A stretch of DNA of 64,000 bases from Collybiopsis luxurians FD-317 M1 (Eukaryota > Basidiomycota > Agaricomycetes > Agaricales > Omphalotaceae), in assembly GCA_000827265.1 (NCBI GenBank), contig KN834789.1, forward strand, positions 445,536-509,535. The letters are read 5' to 3'. The translations under genes were made by a program, and so were the position numbers. Shown here piece after piece: positions 32,710 through 45,500 of this stretch; the first letter of the stretch is position 1; each line of letters begins with the position of its first letter. The notes below the pieces were generated by a model. That model ran no database searches, had not been told where the DNA came from, and saw nothing but the letters and a program-made list of their open reading frames with translations.

Positions 32710-33798
32710 ATGGCCGTACGCAGGTTTTGAGATTATTCATTTTGTATCCATCAGCTCATCCCATTAATCATTGTCTAGGATGTTGCGCAGTCCATAATCA
32801 AAGCCTACCAGAAACTGAATCGCGACGAACTTTGCCTCTTTCTAAAGGTCCGAAGTTTACCAACATCAGGCACAGACGCTGAGCTTGCATTTCGCCTCGC
32901 AAATCATGATCTCCACGTATATCGTCTCCCGAACGGCCAATCGGACCCAACCAGTGCTTCACCGTTTGAAGCTCCTCGCAAAGCTACCCCAGATCTTCCA
33001 GTAGAAATTATCAGTGCAATCCTTGATTTCCTCGGCGACTGGGAACTCACTCAAGCTCTCGAAATTCCTACTTCCCTGCAACCCCCACTAGACTGGTCTC
33101 GAGCGTCACCTACAGACCTTGCCCTAATTACAGGCAACCTGGCCCGTATTCGAACTGTCGATCTCGATTCCAATATGCCATCTCGAATCGGGGCAGACAT
33201 TGTGATTCGTTTCGGCTATATTCATGTTCTCGAATTTCTTTATTCTCGCCACCACGATCTGTTCCTGTCGGTATTTCATGGAGATCTTATACCGATTCGT
33301 GCGTCTCAATACGGTCGGACGACGGTACTTTCATGGTGGAAACGCGAGTTTGAACTACATCCTGATGTTGTTCCTAAGCCCAAAGCTGGATCTATTGCGG
33401 ATGCTGTCGACGCCGCTTCTCGTAGCGGTCAGATAGCTTCTCTCGATTGGTGGATGACATGTGGACATCCTTTCGAGTTTACCGAAGCCGCGCTTGAATA
33501 TGCAAGTGTCAAAAGTCAGATTCAGGTGCTCGATTGGTGGAAGCAACAGCACAAATTGAATCGGGTTAGTCTTAAAATCGGACGTGTCATGGAAAGCGCG
33601 ACCCGTCATAATCGAGCAGAAGTGTTGGACTGGTGGGACAAATCCGGTTTACCTATCCAGTATCGAATGTGCGATATTGAAGAGGCTTTGGAAGATGCCA
33701 TCGGTGGTGGAGATAACACACGGCGATGGTGGCAAGCAAAAGGAGTTGATTTCAATGCCAACGACAAGGAGTGGATGAAGCTGCAAAATCTTAATTGA
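32710..33798 (+). CDS. Repeat protein with Trp-rich LDWW motifs (ankyrin-like)
   Basis: Predicted length is 341 residues. The first coding exon is just ATGGCC (32710-32715), spliced across a 63-nt intron to 32779-33798. This is the only join I found that gives an ATG to the long frame. The N-terminal 60 residues (SIIKAYQKLNRDELCLFLKV...SGTDAELAFRLANHD) resemble a SAP-type helical DNA-binding motif. The rest has recurring units ending in VLEFLY, VLSWWK, LDWWM, VLDWWK and VLDWWD, spaced about 30-45 residues apart, as in degenerate ankyrin-like repeats of fungi. A segment resembling an F-box start (LPVEIISAILDFLGDWELTQAL) follows the SAP-like part. Function is unknown; a protein-binding role is likely. 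Confidence 0.65.
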
Positions 33799-33938
33799 TC
33801 TAAGCTACAGACCAGTGGCTTCTCATTTTATCATATAGCATATGTAGTATATATCCGGAAACACGCAAATTATCTATCTCATTACAGTCCGTAACATCCA
33901 AGACCTGGAGAAATATCAGAGTAAAGTAAGGTATTGTA

Positions 33939-34932
33939 TCAGAATTGGTGGCTAAAAACATCATCGTTGGTAGCCCGTTGTCCTTGGGGTTCCTCCGAAT
34001 GCTCTTCCACAGCCTGTGTGTTTCCGTAAAGTCCACCCTCAGGATCTTCGGGATACCCAGTGGTAGAATCGTCTCCTGATACTGTGCTTGGTGCGAGGGA
34101 AGACCGGCTCTTCTTCTTCTTTGTCCTTTTTTTCGACTGCTGCTCGGAAATGTTGTAGGCATCCTCTGTCCTCGCCCACCGATCCTTCTTTTCCTTCTTC
34201 TTTTTTCCACGTTTAGAACCACTGCTTGGGAGCACAGCATCGTCAAAGTTGGCAGGGTAATGCCATCTCCCACCCGACGAGTTCGACTGATTGGCGTTGT
34301 AGTAATGCTCCTCCTCAGCTCCCCATAAAGCTCCATCCTGTTGTCGAGGTCGGCCGTTAACGTCATCAGAAGATATGCTTAGGCTGGAGCCGCCTTCTTG
34401 ACCCTCTTCATAAGGCTGACCTTCTAGTGTCGATTGAGGAAGGCGGTCCTGATATCGGTTAGCCCATTGAGATTTGCGTTCCTTGCGCCGGATCTCGCTG
34501 GTATCGACAAGACCATATCTCTGCGCCCATTTCGGTGTCCGCGCATGATTCTTGTTATTTCTGATGTTCTAGAGGGACCGAAGAGGTCAAAAAGGAGGGT
34601 AAGATGAGATAAGTATCACTTACTTGGATGTAGAAGTTGTGAACATGACCTGCAATTTCATCAGAAGGGACAATCAATAATGAACAGCACTGGCGCACCA
34701 GGGATATATCCACAGATGGTCAAGAGGAGGTTAAGGAAAAAATCGCTTCCTACTCCAAATCTAGCGGCGACAGCTGTGGAGAACAGCCAATGTTAGAACC
34801 AGACTGGGCGCATGAGCAAGTAAACCGACCCAGAGGAGGAAAAAGGGTGCCTAGAATAAAGAGTAGAACCGAAAAGCCATGATGCCGTCTGGGTGTGAGG
34901 TCCAGCTTGCCAGACGGTGGGATATAATTCAT
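33939..34932 (-). CDS. Pmp3-like (UPF0057) membrane protein with long basic tail
   Basis: The N-terminal 60 residues match the Pmp3/UPF0057 proteolipid family: GFSVLLFILGTLFPPLAVAARFG, then SDFFLNLLLTICGYIPGHVHNFYI. This gives two hydrophobic helices, split by introns after PPL and within GYIPG. Pmp3 proteins are normally about 55 residues and help control plasma-membrane ion balance. Here about 190 more residues follow, rich in charged and polar amino acids. They include WAQRYGLVDTSEIRRKERKSQW and Lys-rich runs (KRGKKKKEKKDRW, KKRTKKKKSRSS), which probably lie in the cytosol. The C-terminus is Glu/Gly-rich and ends VFSHQF. The start at 34932 is the only ATG near the first helix. Long-tailed Pmp3 homologs occur in fungi; their role is not clear. 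Confidence 0.75.
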
Positions 34933-35200
34933 GGTGGTTGGGAAGGAAAGAGAGCACTGCTATACTGAACCGGGCCGTCCAGCTTTATGGAGCACGTGCT
35001 CAATACAGTCGGACAACAATCTTTGACTTTAACCACCATCTTCACGTCTTTTGCTCTGCAATTTCACCGTCTCCGTGGCTTCACTCGTCGAACCAGGAAT
35101 TGCTTCGATTCGCCATTGAAGTGCATCCCGGCTTAATTTCATGGTTGCACTTCCAGTTTCACATTCGACTTTAGAAGCTTCCCCATTGGTTCATTCGGTC

Positions 35201-37003
35201 ATGGAGAACGAACCCATCGCTTTGGATCTCTCTGACGTCGTACACGACGATTCATTAGGACAAGATGTTCACTCTTCCTCTTCTTCTCACAATGAACGCG
35301 ATATGCGTTCTCCTTCGGCCTTCGAAACAGAACCTGGTCTCATCTCGGCTTTACACGTTCCCTATGAAGAACTCGATTCGCACAACAGAAGCCAGGGACT
35401 CTCAACCTCCTCAGTGGAAATGTTCGAACGCGAATTAGCCACCTTACTTCACCAGAATGCCTCTGCCGCCACTGCTGCTTTACTCAACGCAGCCGCTCAG
35501 CAACATCAAGCCACTGCATCCTCTTCGGGAGTGGAAGAATCTGTTGCAGTTACCGAAACGGCTTCTGGTAATGATATTGGAAGCTATCTGTCTGGTCTGG
35601 CAGCCGTCCTACAAGCAGCCCAGGCCCAGGAACCCATCACCCAAAGCGATCGTATAGCACTAGACGTCCTTCTCTCAGCCAAAGAGTCTCCTGCTTTGAA
35701 TGACAAAGGAAATCAGACTACTCGGGCGGCTCCGTCCTTCCATTCACTCACCGCTGTAGAAGAATCTAGGGAGCCGTCGCGTAAACGTCGGAGACGTGAA
35801 GAAGGAGAAACACGAGGCGGATATCCGTATAACACGCCCATGCATGGTCAAAGTGAAGGCGAAGCCAGTATACGAATGGAAAGGATTGGAAATACCCCTC
35901 CAGGACCTCTACCACCAACCGAATTCACTGATATCAATGATATATTGACTCAATTGTCGACTCAATTTGAGTCTGACCCAAACAGCAGTTCCCGATCATC
36001 CCATTTCTCCCCAACCCTAGCTTCTTCCATCCTTGCTCCATCGAATCGCAGTCCAGTGCAGTCAGTCGCCTCTACTTCCACTCTTTTACCCAGCGCTAGC
36101 CCACAAAAGAAAGCAAAGAAGACAAAGGACAAGGATAAAAACACTCACGTATGTGAAAAGCCAGATTGTCGCAAAGGTTTTTCCCGCCGAAGCGATTTAA
36201 TACGGCACATGCGTATACACACGGGAGAACGTCCGTTTGTTTGCGATCATCTTGGTTGTGGGAAAACGTTTATTCAGGTACGCTCTTGAAACCTCTGAAC
36301 TGTGCAGTGTACTGAGTGTGTTATTTAGCGTTCTGCTTTACATGTCCATTTGCGGGTCCACACGGGTGAGAAGCCACATAGTTGTGAATACCCGGATTGT
36401 GGCAAGACTTTTGGGGATTCTAGTAGTCTGGCTCGGCATCGTCGTACCCATACTGGCAAACGCCCATACAAATGTGAAGATCCCCAATGCGAAAAAACGT
36501 TTACAAGGCGAACGACGCTAATCCAACATATGCGGACTCACGATCCTAGATGGGAGCCGGATCCGAATGTGTATGTAGTCAAGTGCCTTTTTGTCAATCA
36601 TTTAGCTGATGCCGAGGTTGACAGACGATACAATTTCAGTGCTAGCGGTCCTGCTCAGGTAGGGGAAGACCAGGAGGAAGAAGATTCAGTTAGGTCGATT
36701 TCTGAATTGTTTCCTGCTCCCGGGCCGGCTCCAGACTCTTTGGACCGTGTTGCGAGTATCAGTGCAGAAATCGCAGCGGCTATTGCTCAAGCTCATCAGA
36801 GAGTGTACGAAGACGAGAATGAGGAAGATGAGACTGACTCTGGTCAGGAAATGTCAGCGAGGGAGACGATCGGGCCGAATACTTCAGGCATCAGGGGAAG
36901 AGGGGTGGAGGAGGGACAGCATCGAACAGACTCTGAAGATGAGGTATTCCCGCAACCGTTACGGGGACGAGGAGGTAGGAACTCGAACAAACGTAAACGA
37001 TAA
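35201..37003 (+). CDS. C2H2 zinc-finger transcription factor, four fingers
   Basis: Predicted length is 583 residues from exons 35201-36277 and 36329-37003. The first 340 residues are low-complexity, with acidic and Ala/Gln-rich stretches typical of transactivation regions. A basic patch ([11 protein letters not shown]) could be a nuclear signal. Four consecutive TFIIIA-type fingers follow: [57 protein letters not shown] and [19 protein letters not shown], with TGERPF/TGEKPH-type linkers. The single intron falls inside finger 2. The C-terminal part is acidic and ends in [13 protein letters not shown]. The finger layout resembles fungal regulators such as Azf1 or Gli/Zic-like factors, but the orthology is not established. 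An in-frame ATG at 35141 would add 20 residues. Confidence 0.85.
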
Positions 37004-37188
37004 AGCAGATATTGTATGATAGAATTTTTAAGTTAAATAGTATAGCTATAGTCGGCCGATAATGTTTATCGATTGAAGTTTCTGATTTCACGTGCAGCTA
37101 TGACCTCAAAGGGGGCCGGAGAGGAATAAGTAGTTTCCCGTATCTGCACCGTTTTTTTCCGCAACTTGTTTCTTTCTTTACCCCCCCA

Positions 37189-38501
37189 ATGGCAACCGAA
37201 GGCGTTCCAAGCTCTGAAATCATCACCCTCACCAGGTAATGTATCGCTTCTTGTAAGTCTCTGCTAACCGTGTTGAGTATCCCACTCAGGCATGTCCTGC
37301 ACGATCAGATGCGTCTCGGAGCTGCGGCCACTGGCGACCTGACTTTGCTCCTTACCGCCATCCAAGTCACTTCCAAATTCATTGCTACCAACGTTCGAAA
37401 AGCTCGCTTAATTAATTTGTACGTTTCCTGTATCATGCTCCGAACTCCAAGTTTATCGCAACGCAGGATCGGTCTTGCGGGTGACACTAACAGCACTGGT
37501 GATGAACAGAAGAAACTCGATGTTCTCTCCAATGACATTATGGTCAACTCTTTGCGTGCATCGGGCAAGACTGCTGTCCTTGTCTCGGAAGAACTCGAAG
37601 ATGCTATCATTATAGAGGAGAAGAATAGGGGAAAATATTGTGTTGTGTTCGACCCCCTCGATGGTAGCAGCAACATTGACGCAGGTGTCAATATTGGAAC
37701 TATCTTTGGAATCTACCAGATCGTATGTATTTGCGTGCATTCTTACGCTATTCTTCGGCTTACGGCTTCCTCAGCGTCCTGGCTCCAAGGGTACCATTGA
37801 AGATGTGTTGAGGCCCGGAAGTGAAATGGTAGCAGCTGGGTATACCATGTACGTGCTTAACTCTCGGATCTACACTAGCATGCTCATCTTGTGTGAAAGG
37901 TACGGATCTTCTGCTAACCTCGTACTTTCAACCGGATCTGGAGTCAACGGCTATACTCTCGACGCTGCTCTTGGAGAATTCATTCTTACCCATCCCGATG
38001 TAAGTCCTGGTGTATATGGTTCTATACCCTCTGATTTACATCGTCTCAGATCCAAATACCTCCTCGTGGAAAGATCTATTCCTTTAACGAGGGCAATTCA
38101 ATGTTCTTCCACCCGCCTGTAGTCGAGTATCTCAAATCCATCAAATACCCTGCCTCCGGTAAACCCTACAGCGCTCGGTATATCGGCTCAATGGTTGCCG
38201 ATGTTCATCGAACGTTCTTGTATGGCGGAATCTTTGGATATCCGGATGACAAGAAGAGTAAGAGCGGAAAGCTGCGTTTGCTGTACGAGGCATTCCCCAT
38301 GGCATTCCTCACGGAGCAGGTAAGTTGTTGCTTTTCAGAACTTCATCAGCTTTCTGAGTGAATTATCAGGCTGGAGGGATTGCAACGACGGGGACTCAGC
38401 GTATCTTGGACATTGTCCCGAAAAGCATTCATGAGCGTTGTCCGGTCTTCTTGGGTAGCAAGGAAGATGTCCAAGACTTGATGAAGTTTTATTCTGCGTA
38501 A
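37189..38501 (+). CDS. fbp1: Fructose-1,6-bisphosphatase
   Basis: This gluconeogenic enzyme hydrolyses fructose-1,6-bisphosphate to fructose-6-phosphate in the cytosol. It is 335 residues in seven exons: 37189-37235, 37290-37418, 37467-37722, 37775-37848, 37900-37999, 38050-38319 and 38370-38501. The metal-binding signature [15 protein letters not shown] spans residues 118-132. Other hallmarks are [49 protein letters not shown] and [11 protein letters not shown]. Length matches the family. The C2H2 factor upstream is transcribed toward it; a regulatory link is possible but not shown. Confidence 0.96.
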
Positions 38502-38711
38502 TTCTGCAAAGAAGGAGAACGCATAATTCGAAGACTTATTAGTAACCTGTATTAGTTTGGTAATCGCAAAATTATCTTGAAGCTATCACACGAGATCATC
38601 GAGAAGGAAAATAAGCGCCAGTGGGCGGTTTGCGCGTCTAATGTTGATACCTCGCGTTTCTTTTTGCCATCCTACTTTCTATTCAGAATTCATCCCCCAA
38701 GCTTTTTAACA

Positions 38712-40066
38712 ATGAACGAGGTAAATGCTGCAGCAAGTTAATCTCTGTGCCACCGTTTGAACCACAACATAACAGTATGCTCCTTCGCGCCGCAAATCCC
38801 TAAACAGAAAACGTAGAGCTATAGCCGTATTTTCTGACGACGAAGAGGACATGGATATGGATCCTGCTCCGTCACCACCGCCTCAAAAGAAAGTCAAGTA
38901 TGCAGACGACTTTGATGAGGAAGTAGACGTGGAAGGCGATGAGAATGACGAGGGATCTTCTTCACGTCATCAGAGTCCAATATCCAATCGAAGAATTCAA
39001 AAGAAACGCATTGGGACTTCAAAGACTTCAAAGACTTCTTCATCTCAAAAACGTCGGGCACAGGAGGAATCAGAGGATGAATTTGAGGATGATGTTGTAT
39101 CAGATGACTTGGACTTGGGCGGAGATACCGAGGAGCACGACGACGATGACGAGTTTGTTGATGATGATGTTCCGAAGAAAGGAAAAGGCAAACCTGCTGC
39201 CAAAAGCAAGGGCGGGAAGGGGGTAAGGAGCTCGAAAGCGAAAGGCAAGGGGTCGGAATTTCAAGAGAAAGAGATTGTTGTACGGGATGAGCGACAGGGC
39301 AAAAATGGTGAGATTTCGTCGTCCAAGATTAGAATCAAACCGTCTTTGGCCGTCGAAACGGCCTCTACTCCAGAGGCCAGTGCAGACTCTGCTGCCCCAG
39401 ACCCAGACAAAGGAGACATTCCTCCTTCTCAGAAGAAGCGTAAACTTCCGCCTATTAAAAAGAACAAGAACTTGACTTCTGGAACTTCAACTCCTGCCGT
39501 GGGGTCCTCGAAGGCAGTGCCGCCTGTTGCTTCAACCGCGAAACCCGTGACGGCCACGACCACTACAGACGGGGTACCTGCTACTCCAGTTACCCCAGCA
39601 ACAAGAGTACCAGCCGCCCTACAAGGAGCCGACTTCAATCTTCAAGACCGCCATGTTTACGATATGCTTTTCAAAAGTGTGCGTCACTCGTGAGCTTAGA
39701 TTCATTTTAATAATTGAACATCGCTTTCTCTTCTAGACCACCGGAAGCACACCTCGCGCTGGCAATCGCCGAGATAACGAGGACCGAAGGAAACAGCTGG
39801 ACACTCTGAGGGAAGCTGATAAAGCTAAACGGGCTCACGAAGCGGTACGTCACTTTTATCATGAGTGTCTGTTCTGCTCTTTAATTTCCACCTAGAAGCA
39901 TACGTTCGATCTACAGGCACAAATGGACAAGATATCTGCTTTCGAAGATCGTCTCCGGCAAGTTCGCAGCTCTGTTCTGTACCCCAATATTCTTGGTGCA
40001 AAGATGAGGGATGTTTATGAACAGGAGAAAAGGCGACGTGGGCCTCGGGAAGAAGGAGAGATGTAA
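38712..40066 (+). CDS. Acidic/basic nuclear-type protein of unknown family
   Basis: Predicted length is 396 residues in four exons: 38712-38720, 38776-39678, 39737-39844 and 39896-40066. The first exon codes for only Met-Asn-Glu. A basic start (APSRRKSLNRKRRA) is followed by acidic clusters (FDEEVDVEGDENDEG, EHDDDDEFVDDDV), Lys-rich runs (KKGKGKPAAKSKGGKG, SQKKRKLPPIKKNK) and a Thr/Pro-rich linker. The C-terminal 100 residues look folded, with NLQDRHVYDMLFKS and a helix ending LRQVRSSVLYPNILGAKMRDVYE. The composition suggests a chromatin-associated or nucleolar protein. I do not recognise the family. Confidence 0.7.
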
Positions 40067-41292
40067 TCCTCTTAGTAGGTTTAATCTCAACTTGCAAGAT
40101 CTTGCTATCAATTGGACATCTTCAGAGTCTCCCGCTATTCCACCCTGATATGTGCTAGATATGCCAGCATTGATATCTTGTATTCTGTTTTCCCTTCCCT
40201 GCTGGCTTTCGAACATCTTTTTTTATGACGCCCAATTCGGAACGAGGCATGTGCGCGTCTGACTCTTGTCACTGTCATCAAGCGGAGGATTTCTGTACGG
40301 AAACCTACGGATTGCTTCCTAGTATTCTGGATCAGAACTTCGTCGGTAAATTCCAAACTAAATTTACACTGTAATCCTTCGTATGTACGGCAGGGAAACT
40401 CCTTGTCAGAGTGATGGACAGTTTTGTTCGCGGCAGCATAGCAGGCGACGGGCGTCCTCTCAGAGTTGCAAGTCCTTCGTCATGCATACAATCATACATT
40501 CATGATGAGCTCATTCAATTGGAGCCTTGCGCAATGCAGTTGAGAACAATCCTACATACTTGTAGTGTATTCACAACTATTCACTTGATGTTAATAGATC
40601 AATTTCCGAGGAGGTTGCGAGCAGATGTGATCGAGACCCAGTGATGCGGTTGCAAGCTTATATATGTGTACAGTGTATGTACACACATTTGGAAATGCTC
40701 AGCAAGGACACTCTGATGTGGAACATACGCGGATATGCTTGTTCCCGAAATGAGTTTGAGGAAAATAATCCGGGTGCACAGACAAGTTGTAATTGAGGGC
40801 GCCCCGTTATGAACGGTCTAGTTGCGGAGAAATCCAATATTTTTGTACCATCCATCTCTTCTTATTTCCCCTCCGAACAACATATCGAGTTATCAGAGCC
40901 AAAAGCACAAGTCTACGAGTCCATAGAAGGCAACTTCTTGACCAAATGGGTATAGCGGAAAGAATCTACCTCTGATTGATGATAAAGAAGTCAGAATTGA
41001 GTTTGCAGTTTGAGAGCCCTGTGTCAAAGTACTCGGACAGGAGTCGGGCATGGAAGCCTATACGTTCGCGGACCAGAAGTTCCAGAACGGAACCGGCAGG
41101 CTACTTTACCGTTCATTACGCTGCAACTTGCCAATACATCGGAAAAGTTTTGAAGCGGAAAAACTCTCATCGAGCTCAATCGTAGCGCCTGTTGCGCATG
41201 CTCAACCAGTTAAGTTGACTTAACAAGCGATATACTGTGAATATCATTTGTTTTACCGAACATCTGTAGATAGTAACAGCACCATGTTGTCC
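40067..41292. other. 1.2-kb region without a recognised gene
   Basis: Both flanking genes end toward this region, so it should hold two 3' UTRs. Short ORFs on both strands encode nothing recognisable and show no splice continuity with each other. No tRNA, repeat or known RNA was seen. A tgtatatatgtgtacagtgtatgtac-like alternating stretch occurs near 40660-40685. Confidence 0.4.
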
Positions 41293-42502
41293 CTACGCTG
41301 CAGACTGTATTGCCTTCGCTATTTGTGCAAAGCAGTTATTAAACCATTTTTCCCTTGGATTGAGATTGGTGGGTACAGCAGCCTTCTCAGTCAAAGATAT
41401 CCGCTCAAGTGAGACCGTCAATGCATTGTCGGAGTCGGTTTCTAGCGATAACAACGCATTCGAGCCGGAGTCAGTTTTTAGCGATGACAGTCGGGTTCGA
41501 ATGTCATCGATAACTGTCTTTAGCGCATTGAGTTCTGTCGCAATAGACTCCACATCCTGTGGGGAGTCCAAAGTGGAAATGAGCTCATCGGAGGCACCAA
41601 GTAGGGCAGGAGATAGAGGCGCGAGTTTGTCTAAAGCAGTATTTAATAAAGAGGGAGAAGGTGCAGATAGTATGTCGGATATGATCTTTTTGTGAAGGAG
41701 GTTGCACAAACGAAGGACGGTAAGGACCTGCAGAAAAATGAGATAACACGGCAAAATTTTTTTTACACAAACAACCTTTTTCGTACGGTTCAATTCGTCC
41801 TCGGTAAATGGTTTGCTTGGTCCTATTCCCAATTCATCCCAACCACCTTCCTCGTCTGGATCAGTCTCAGACTGTGCGTCTTGTATCATTTCTCCCACCT
41901 CCCTTATACCATCCTCAAGTGTTCCTGCGTCTTTTTGCCAGAGTCGACGTATGGCAGTAGAGTTGTCTTTTGCAAGACCTTCACTAGACCGTGCCGTTTC
42001 AATGATGTTATGTATAGCGCCAGTTCTAACCAGGTAATCACGATTGGAGCGGAGGTCGGATCGCTCGATCTCCAAGAAGGTTGTAGCCAATGCCTCTACG
42101 GCATCGACTACCTCGGTCACGATGGAAAGAGTCTCTTTGATGAGCGTAGCCCCGTGTACAGAGGCGTTGAACATGTTCACGCAATGTGAAAGAGCAGCGA
42201 TGCGATCTGATATGTCTTTTATTGGGAGCAAGCAAGCAGAATAAGTAGGAGATGATGGCTTGAGGGCCAAAGATAGTTTCGTGACGGAGCCATATATAAG
42301 AGACAGCAAAGAAATGAGATCCTTGTATAAAACTGGTAGGGCAGGAGGGTCGTCGAGGAATTTTGGGTGATTAGATATTGAAGCCTTGACAGATTTGCAA
42401 GTCTGTACAAGAGATTCTATGGCCTCAATGGCTAATGAAATAGTTTAGATGTCGAAGATACATGTGCGCAGCTAGAAGCTGACCTTTTTGCTGGTCGGTC
42501 AT
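41293..42502 (-). CDS. GCIP family protein (Grap2 and cyclin-D-interacting, CCNDBP1-like)
   Basis: Predicted length is 369 residues. Exons on the minus strand are 42502-42484, 42431-41776 and 41727-41293, with introns of 52 and 48 nt. The protein is almost fully helical. It contains LPVLYKDLISLLSLIYGSVT, SHCVNMFNASVHG, LIKETLSIVTEVVDAVEALAT, YLVRTGAIHNIIETA, EGGWDELGIG (an acidic linker) and a C-terminal helical half ending NNCFAQIAKAIQSAA. The order and the WDEL-type linker agree with the GCIP family, whose animal members bind cyclin D and bHLH factors. Fungal members are little studied. It is divergent from yme1, with only 84 bp between start codons, so the two share one promoter region. 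Confidence 0.75.
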
Positions 42503-42586
42503 CGTGGTTGAGTATGCCGAGTCAATTTTTTTTGACGCGCGTAGCGTTCCGGCAGCGCCGACCAGCCCTTTTTGCTCCCAGCTCGT

Positions 42587-45500
42587 ATGCTGCCCTGGGT
42601 GCGCAATCCAATATCCTCTACGCTGCATATGCAGCTTTGTTCCTCTATACGCGCTTCTGCGCGTCCTTCATTCTCCTTTCGATTAACTCCAGTCCATACA
42701 TGCCGCACTCTGTCAACGTCTTCGCTTGTACAGACCCACTTCAGGACTTTTCACCGTTTGCCTCCAACAACGCCTTCATTTACTCTCTTTACAGTCCGAA
42801 ATTTATCCCTCGGTTCCATATTCTCTCGCAAATCTTCTGCTTTGCCAACCCCAGCCGTCGTGGCCAACATTACCCGTCTGGAAGCAGAAGCCAACGTTCA
42901 TCCCCATGATACCTCTAAGCAATTGGTTCTTTTTGATGCCCTGCTGGACACTAAACTCAAATCTTCTTATGAGCTGATCATTTCTCGCTGGGAGAAGATG
43001 TGTGAATTCGTGCGTGTTTTCAACTAATATTCAACGGCATATTCACAAATAGTCTTCTAGGATCCTTCTTCTCCTTTGCTGCATTCAGAAGAAGGTTTCC
43101 GCGTGTACATCTCCTGTCTCGTGAATACTGGACAGCAGGCTGCGGTTAATGCGGCAGTTCGTCGTCGAGAAAGCTTGCTCAGCGCGCATCCATTTTCTAC
43201 ACCTTCACCGACCCAATCTGCATCCGAAACGTCTATTCTCGAGGAAGAATCGGTTTCACCTCCGACTGTAGAGAAAGATGCTGCTGCTGCTGCAAAAGCA
43301 TCCGTCTCATCGAGCCAGGAAATTGCACAGAACGTATTGTCTGGAGCAAAAGATCCCATTAAGCAACGTTCTTCAAAGGACTCCAGTCCATTAACAAATC
43401 CTTTGTCGCTGGCGGCTGGCTCAGCTGTACCGACTGGACAACCAATTGAAGTTACCCTTGTTGAACGTGTGTCTCGCAAACTTTCTCTTGCATTGACCAT
43501 ACTGACATTTTCTGGCGCAGGCAAAGGATATTGGGTTCCGCGTCTCGTCAGATTTGTTATCACTGTTACAGTCGCCTCCTTCTGTATGTCGACGTCCTAT
43601 TTCTCGTGACTTTTCTGACGTGTCGTACAGTCTTCCTCGTCATCCTGTCCGTCTTCTTTGAGAACAGTGGTTTAATGAAAAATGCACCTCAGCAGTCACA
43701 GTTTGAACCAACACCTGGCCAAATCGTCAAGTTCAGCGATGTTCATGGAGTGGATGAAGTCAAGGACGTGAGTTTTGTCATAGAAACATCTTTTGGCGTC
43801 TTTATTCAGAATGAGTAGGAACTTCAAGATATTGTCGCCTTCTTGCAGGATCCTTCCCAATTTGCCAGTCTTGGGGGGAGATTACCCAAGGGTGTACTTT
43901 TGACTGGGTAGGCATTTTCCGTTATAATTGCTTTCCGCGTGTCTTCCTAAACTTTTGACAGCGCTCCTGGAACCGGGAAAACCATGCTTGCAAGAGCTGT
44001 GGCAGGTGAGGCAGGTGTGCCATTCTTCTTCGCATCTGGGTGGATATTATTTTCCTGTCATCTCTGCTATTCCGTTTCTGACATAGCCGTGTCTAGGTCC
44101 GATTTTGAGGAGATGTTTGTCGGCGTTGGTGCGAAGCGAGTTCGAGAACTTTTCGCAGCTGCCCGAAAGAAGGAGCCAGCTATCATTTTCATCGACGAAA
44201 TCGATGCGGTTGGTGGAAAACGCAGCGGTCGCAACATGCACTATCTGAAACAGACGTTGAACCAACTGCTTACTGAGATGGATGGTTTCAAGCAGTCTGA
44301 GGGTGTAATTGTAATTGCGGCCACTAATGTTCCGAATACACTTGACCCGTGCGTACTTTTCGTCCTGACATCTCGCAAAGCTTAACTTGAATCTTTCTGA
44401 TAGAGCTTTGGTTCGACCCGGTCGATTCGATCGGCATATTGTGCGTACTTGCCGCCTTTGGTATCTCATAAAGCCTAACTCGAATGATTATAGGCTGTGC
44501 CTTTGCCTGATGTGCGAGGTCGTGTTCAAATCCTTCAACACCATATGAAGGGTGTCACGACAAGTGGCGGTACGTAGTATCAATCCTAGTTCTTCAGCGT
44601 GCCAAGATTCTCACTATCTTCGGTAAATTTTTCAGATGTTGACCCAATGCAACTTGCGCGAGGGACTGCTGGATTTTCCGGCGCTGATTTACAGAATATG
44701 GTCAAGTTGGTATCTTCCATATGCATTCAGGAACGCAATCTGGAGAATTGACTTGTCATTTTCCAGTCAGGCCGCTGTCAGAGCAGCTAAAGAAAAAGCC
44801 TCCGAAGTTGATTTGCACCACTTTGAATGGGCAAAGGTAAACAGCACTGGTGTTGTTAGATATTGACTATGTTAAACACATTTTTCAGGATCGGATTATT
44901 ATGGGCGCGGAACGCAAAAGCGCGTTCATTGACGCCAAGGCTAAGCTTGCCACGGCTTATCATGAGGTTCGCCTGTGCAAATCAAGTCCATGTCCAACGC
45001 TAATCTCCTGCTGCAATTCAGGGAGGCCATGCTCTGGTAGCCTTGTACACCGAGGGAGCCATGCCTTTGCACAAAGTCACTTGTATTCCTCGTGGCCATG
45101 CTCTCGGTTATGTGAGTTTATTTCTGCATTCCGTGACTGCTGCTGATATCTCGAGTAGACTGCCATGTTACCCGAAAATGACCGTTTCTCAGTGACCTAC
45201 AAGGAATTTCTTGCTAGTATTGATGTCTCAATGGGTGGACGGGTGGCAGAAGAACTCAGTATGTTTTCCCTCTTACTGCTACTTTGTGAATACAAATGAG
45301 CGCTTTATTCTGTTTTATAGTCTATGGTGCTGACAAGGTCACCAGCGGAGCAAGCGGAGACATTCGGAATGCGACCAGCGTCGCCAGGCAAATGGTTAAA
45401 GTTGGTATTCATTCACTGTGTTATGCTACTCCACGGACCTCTTATAATCGAGTAGGAATGGGGCTTTTCCAAGTTAGGGCCGGTCTATTACGACGACAAT

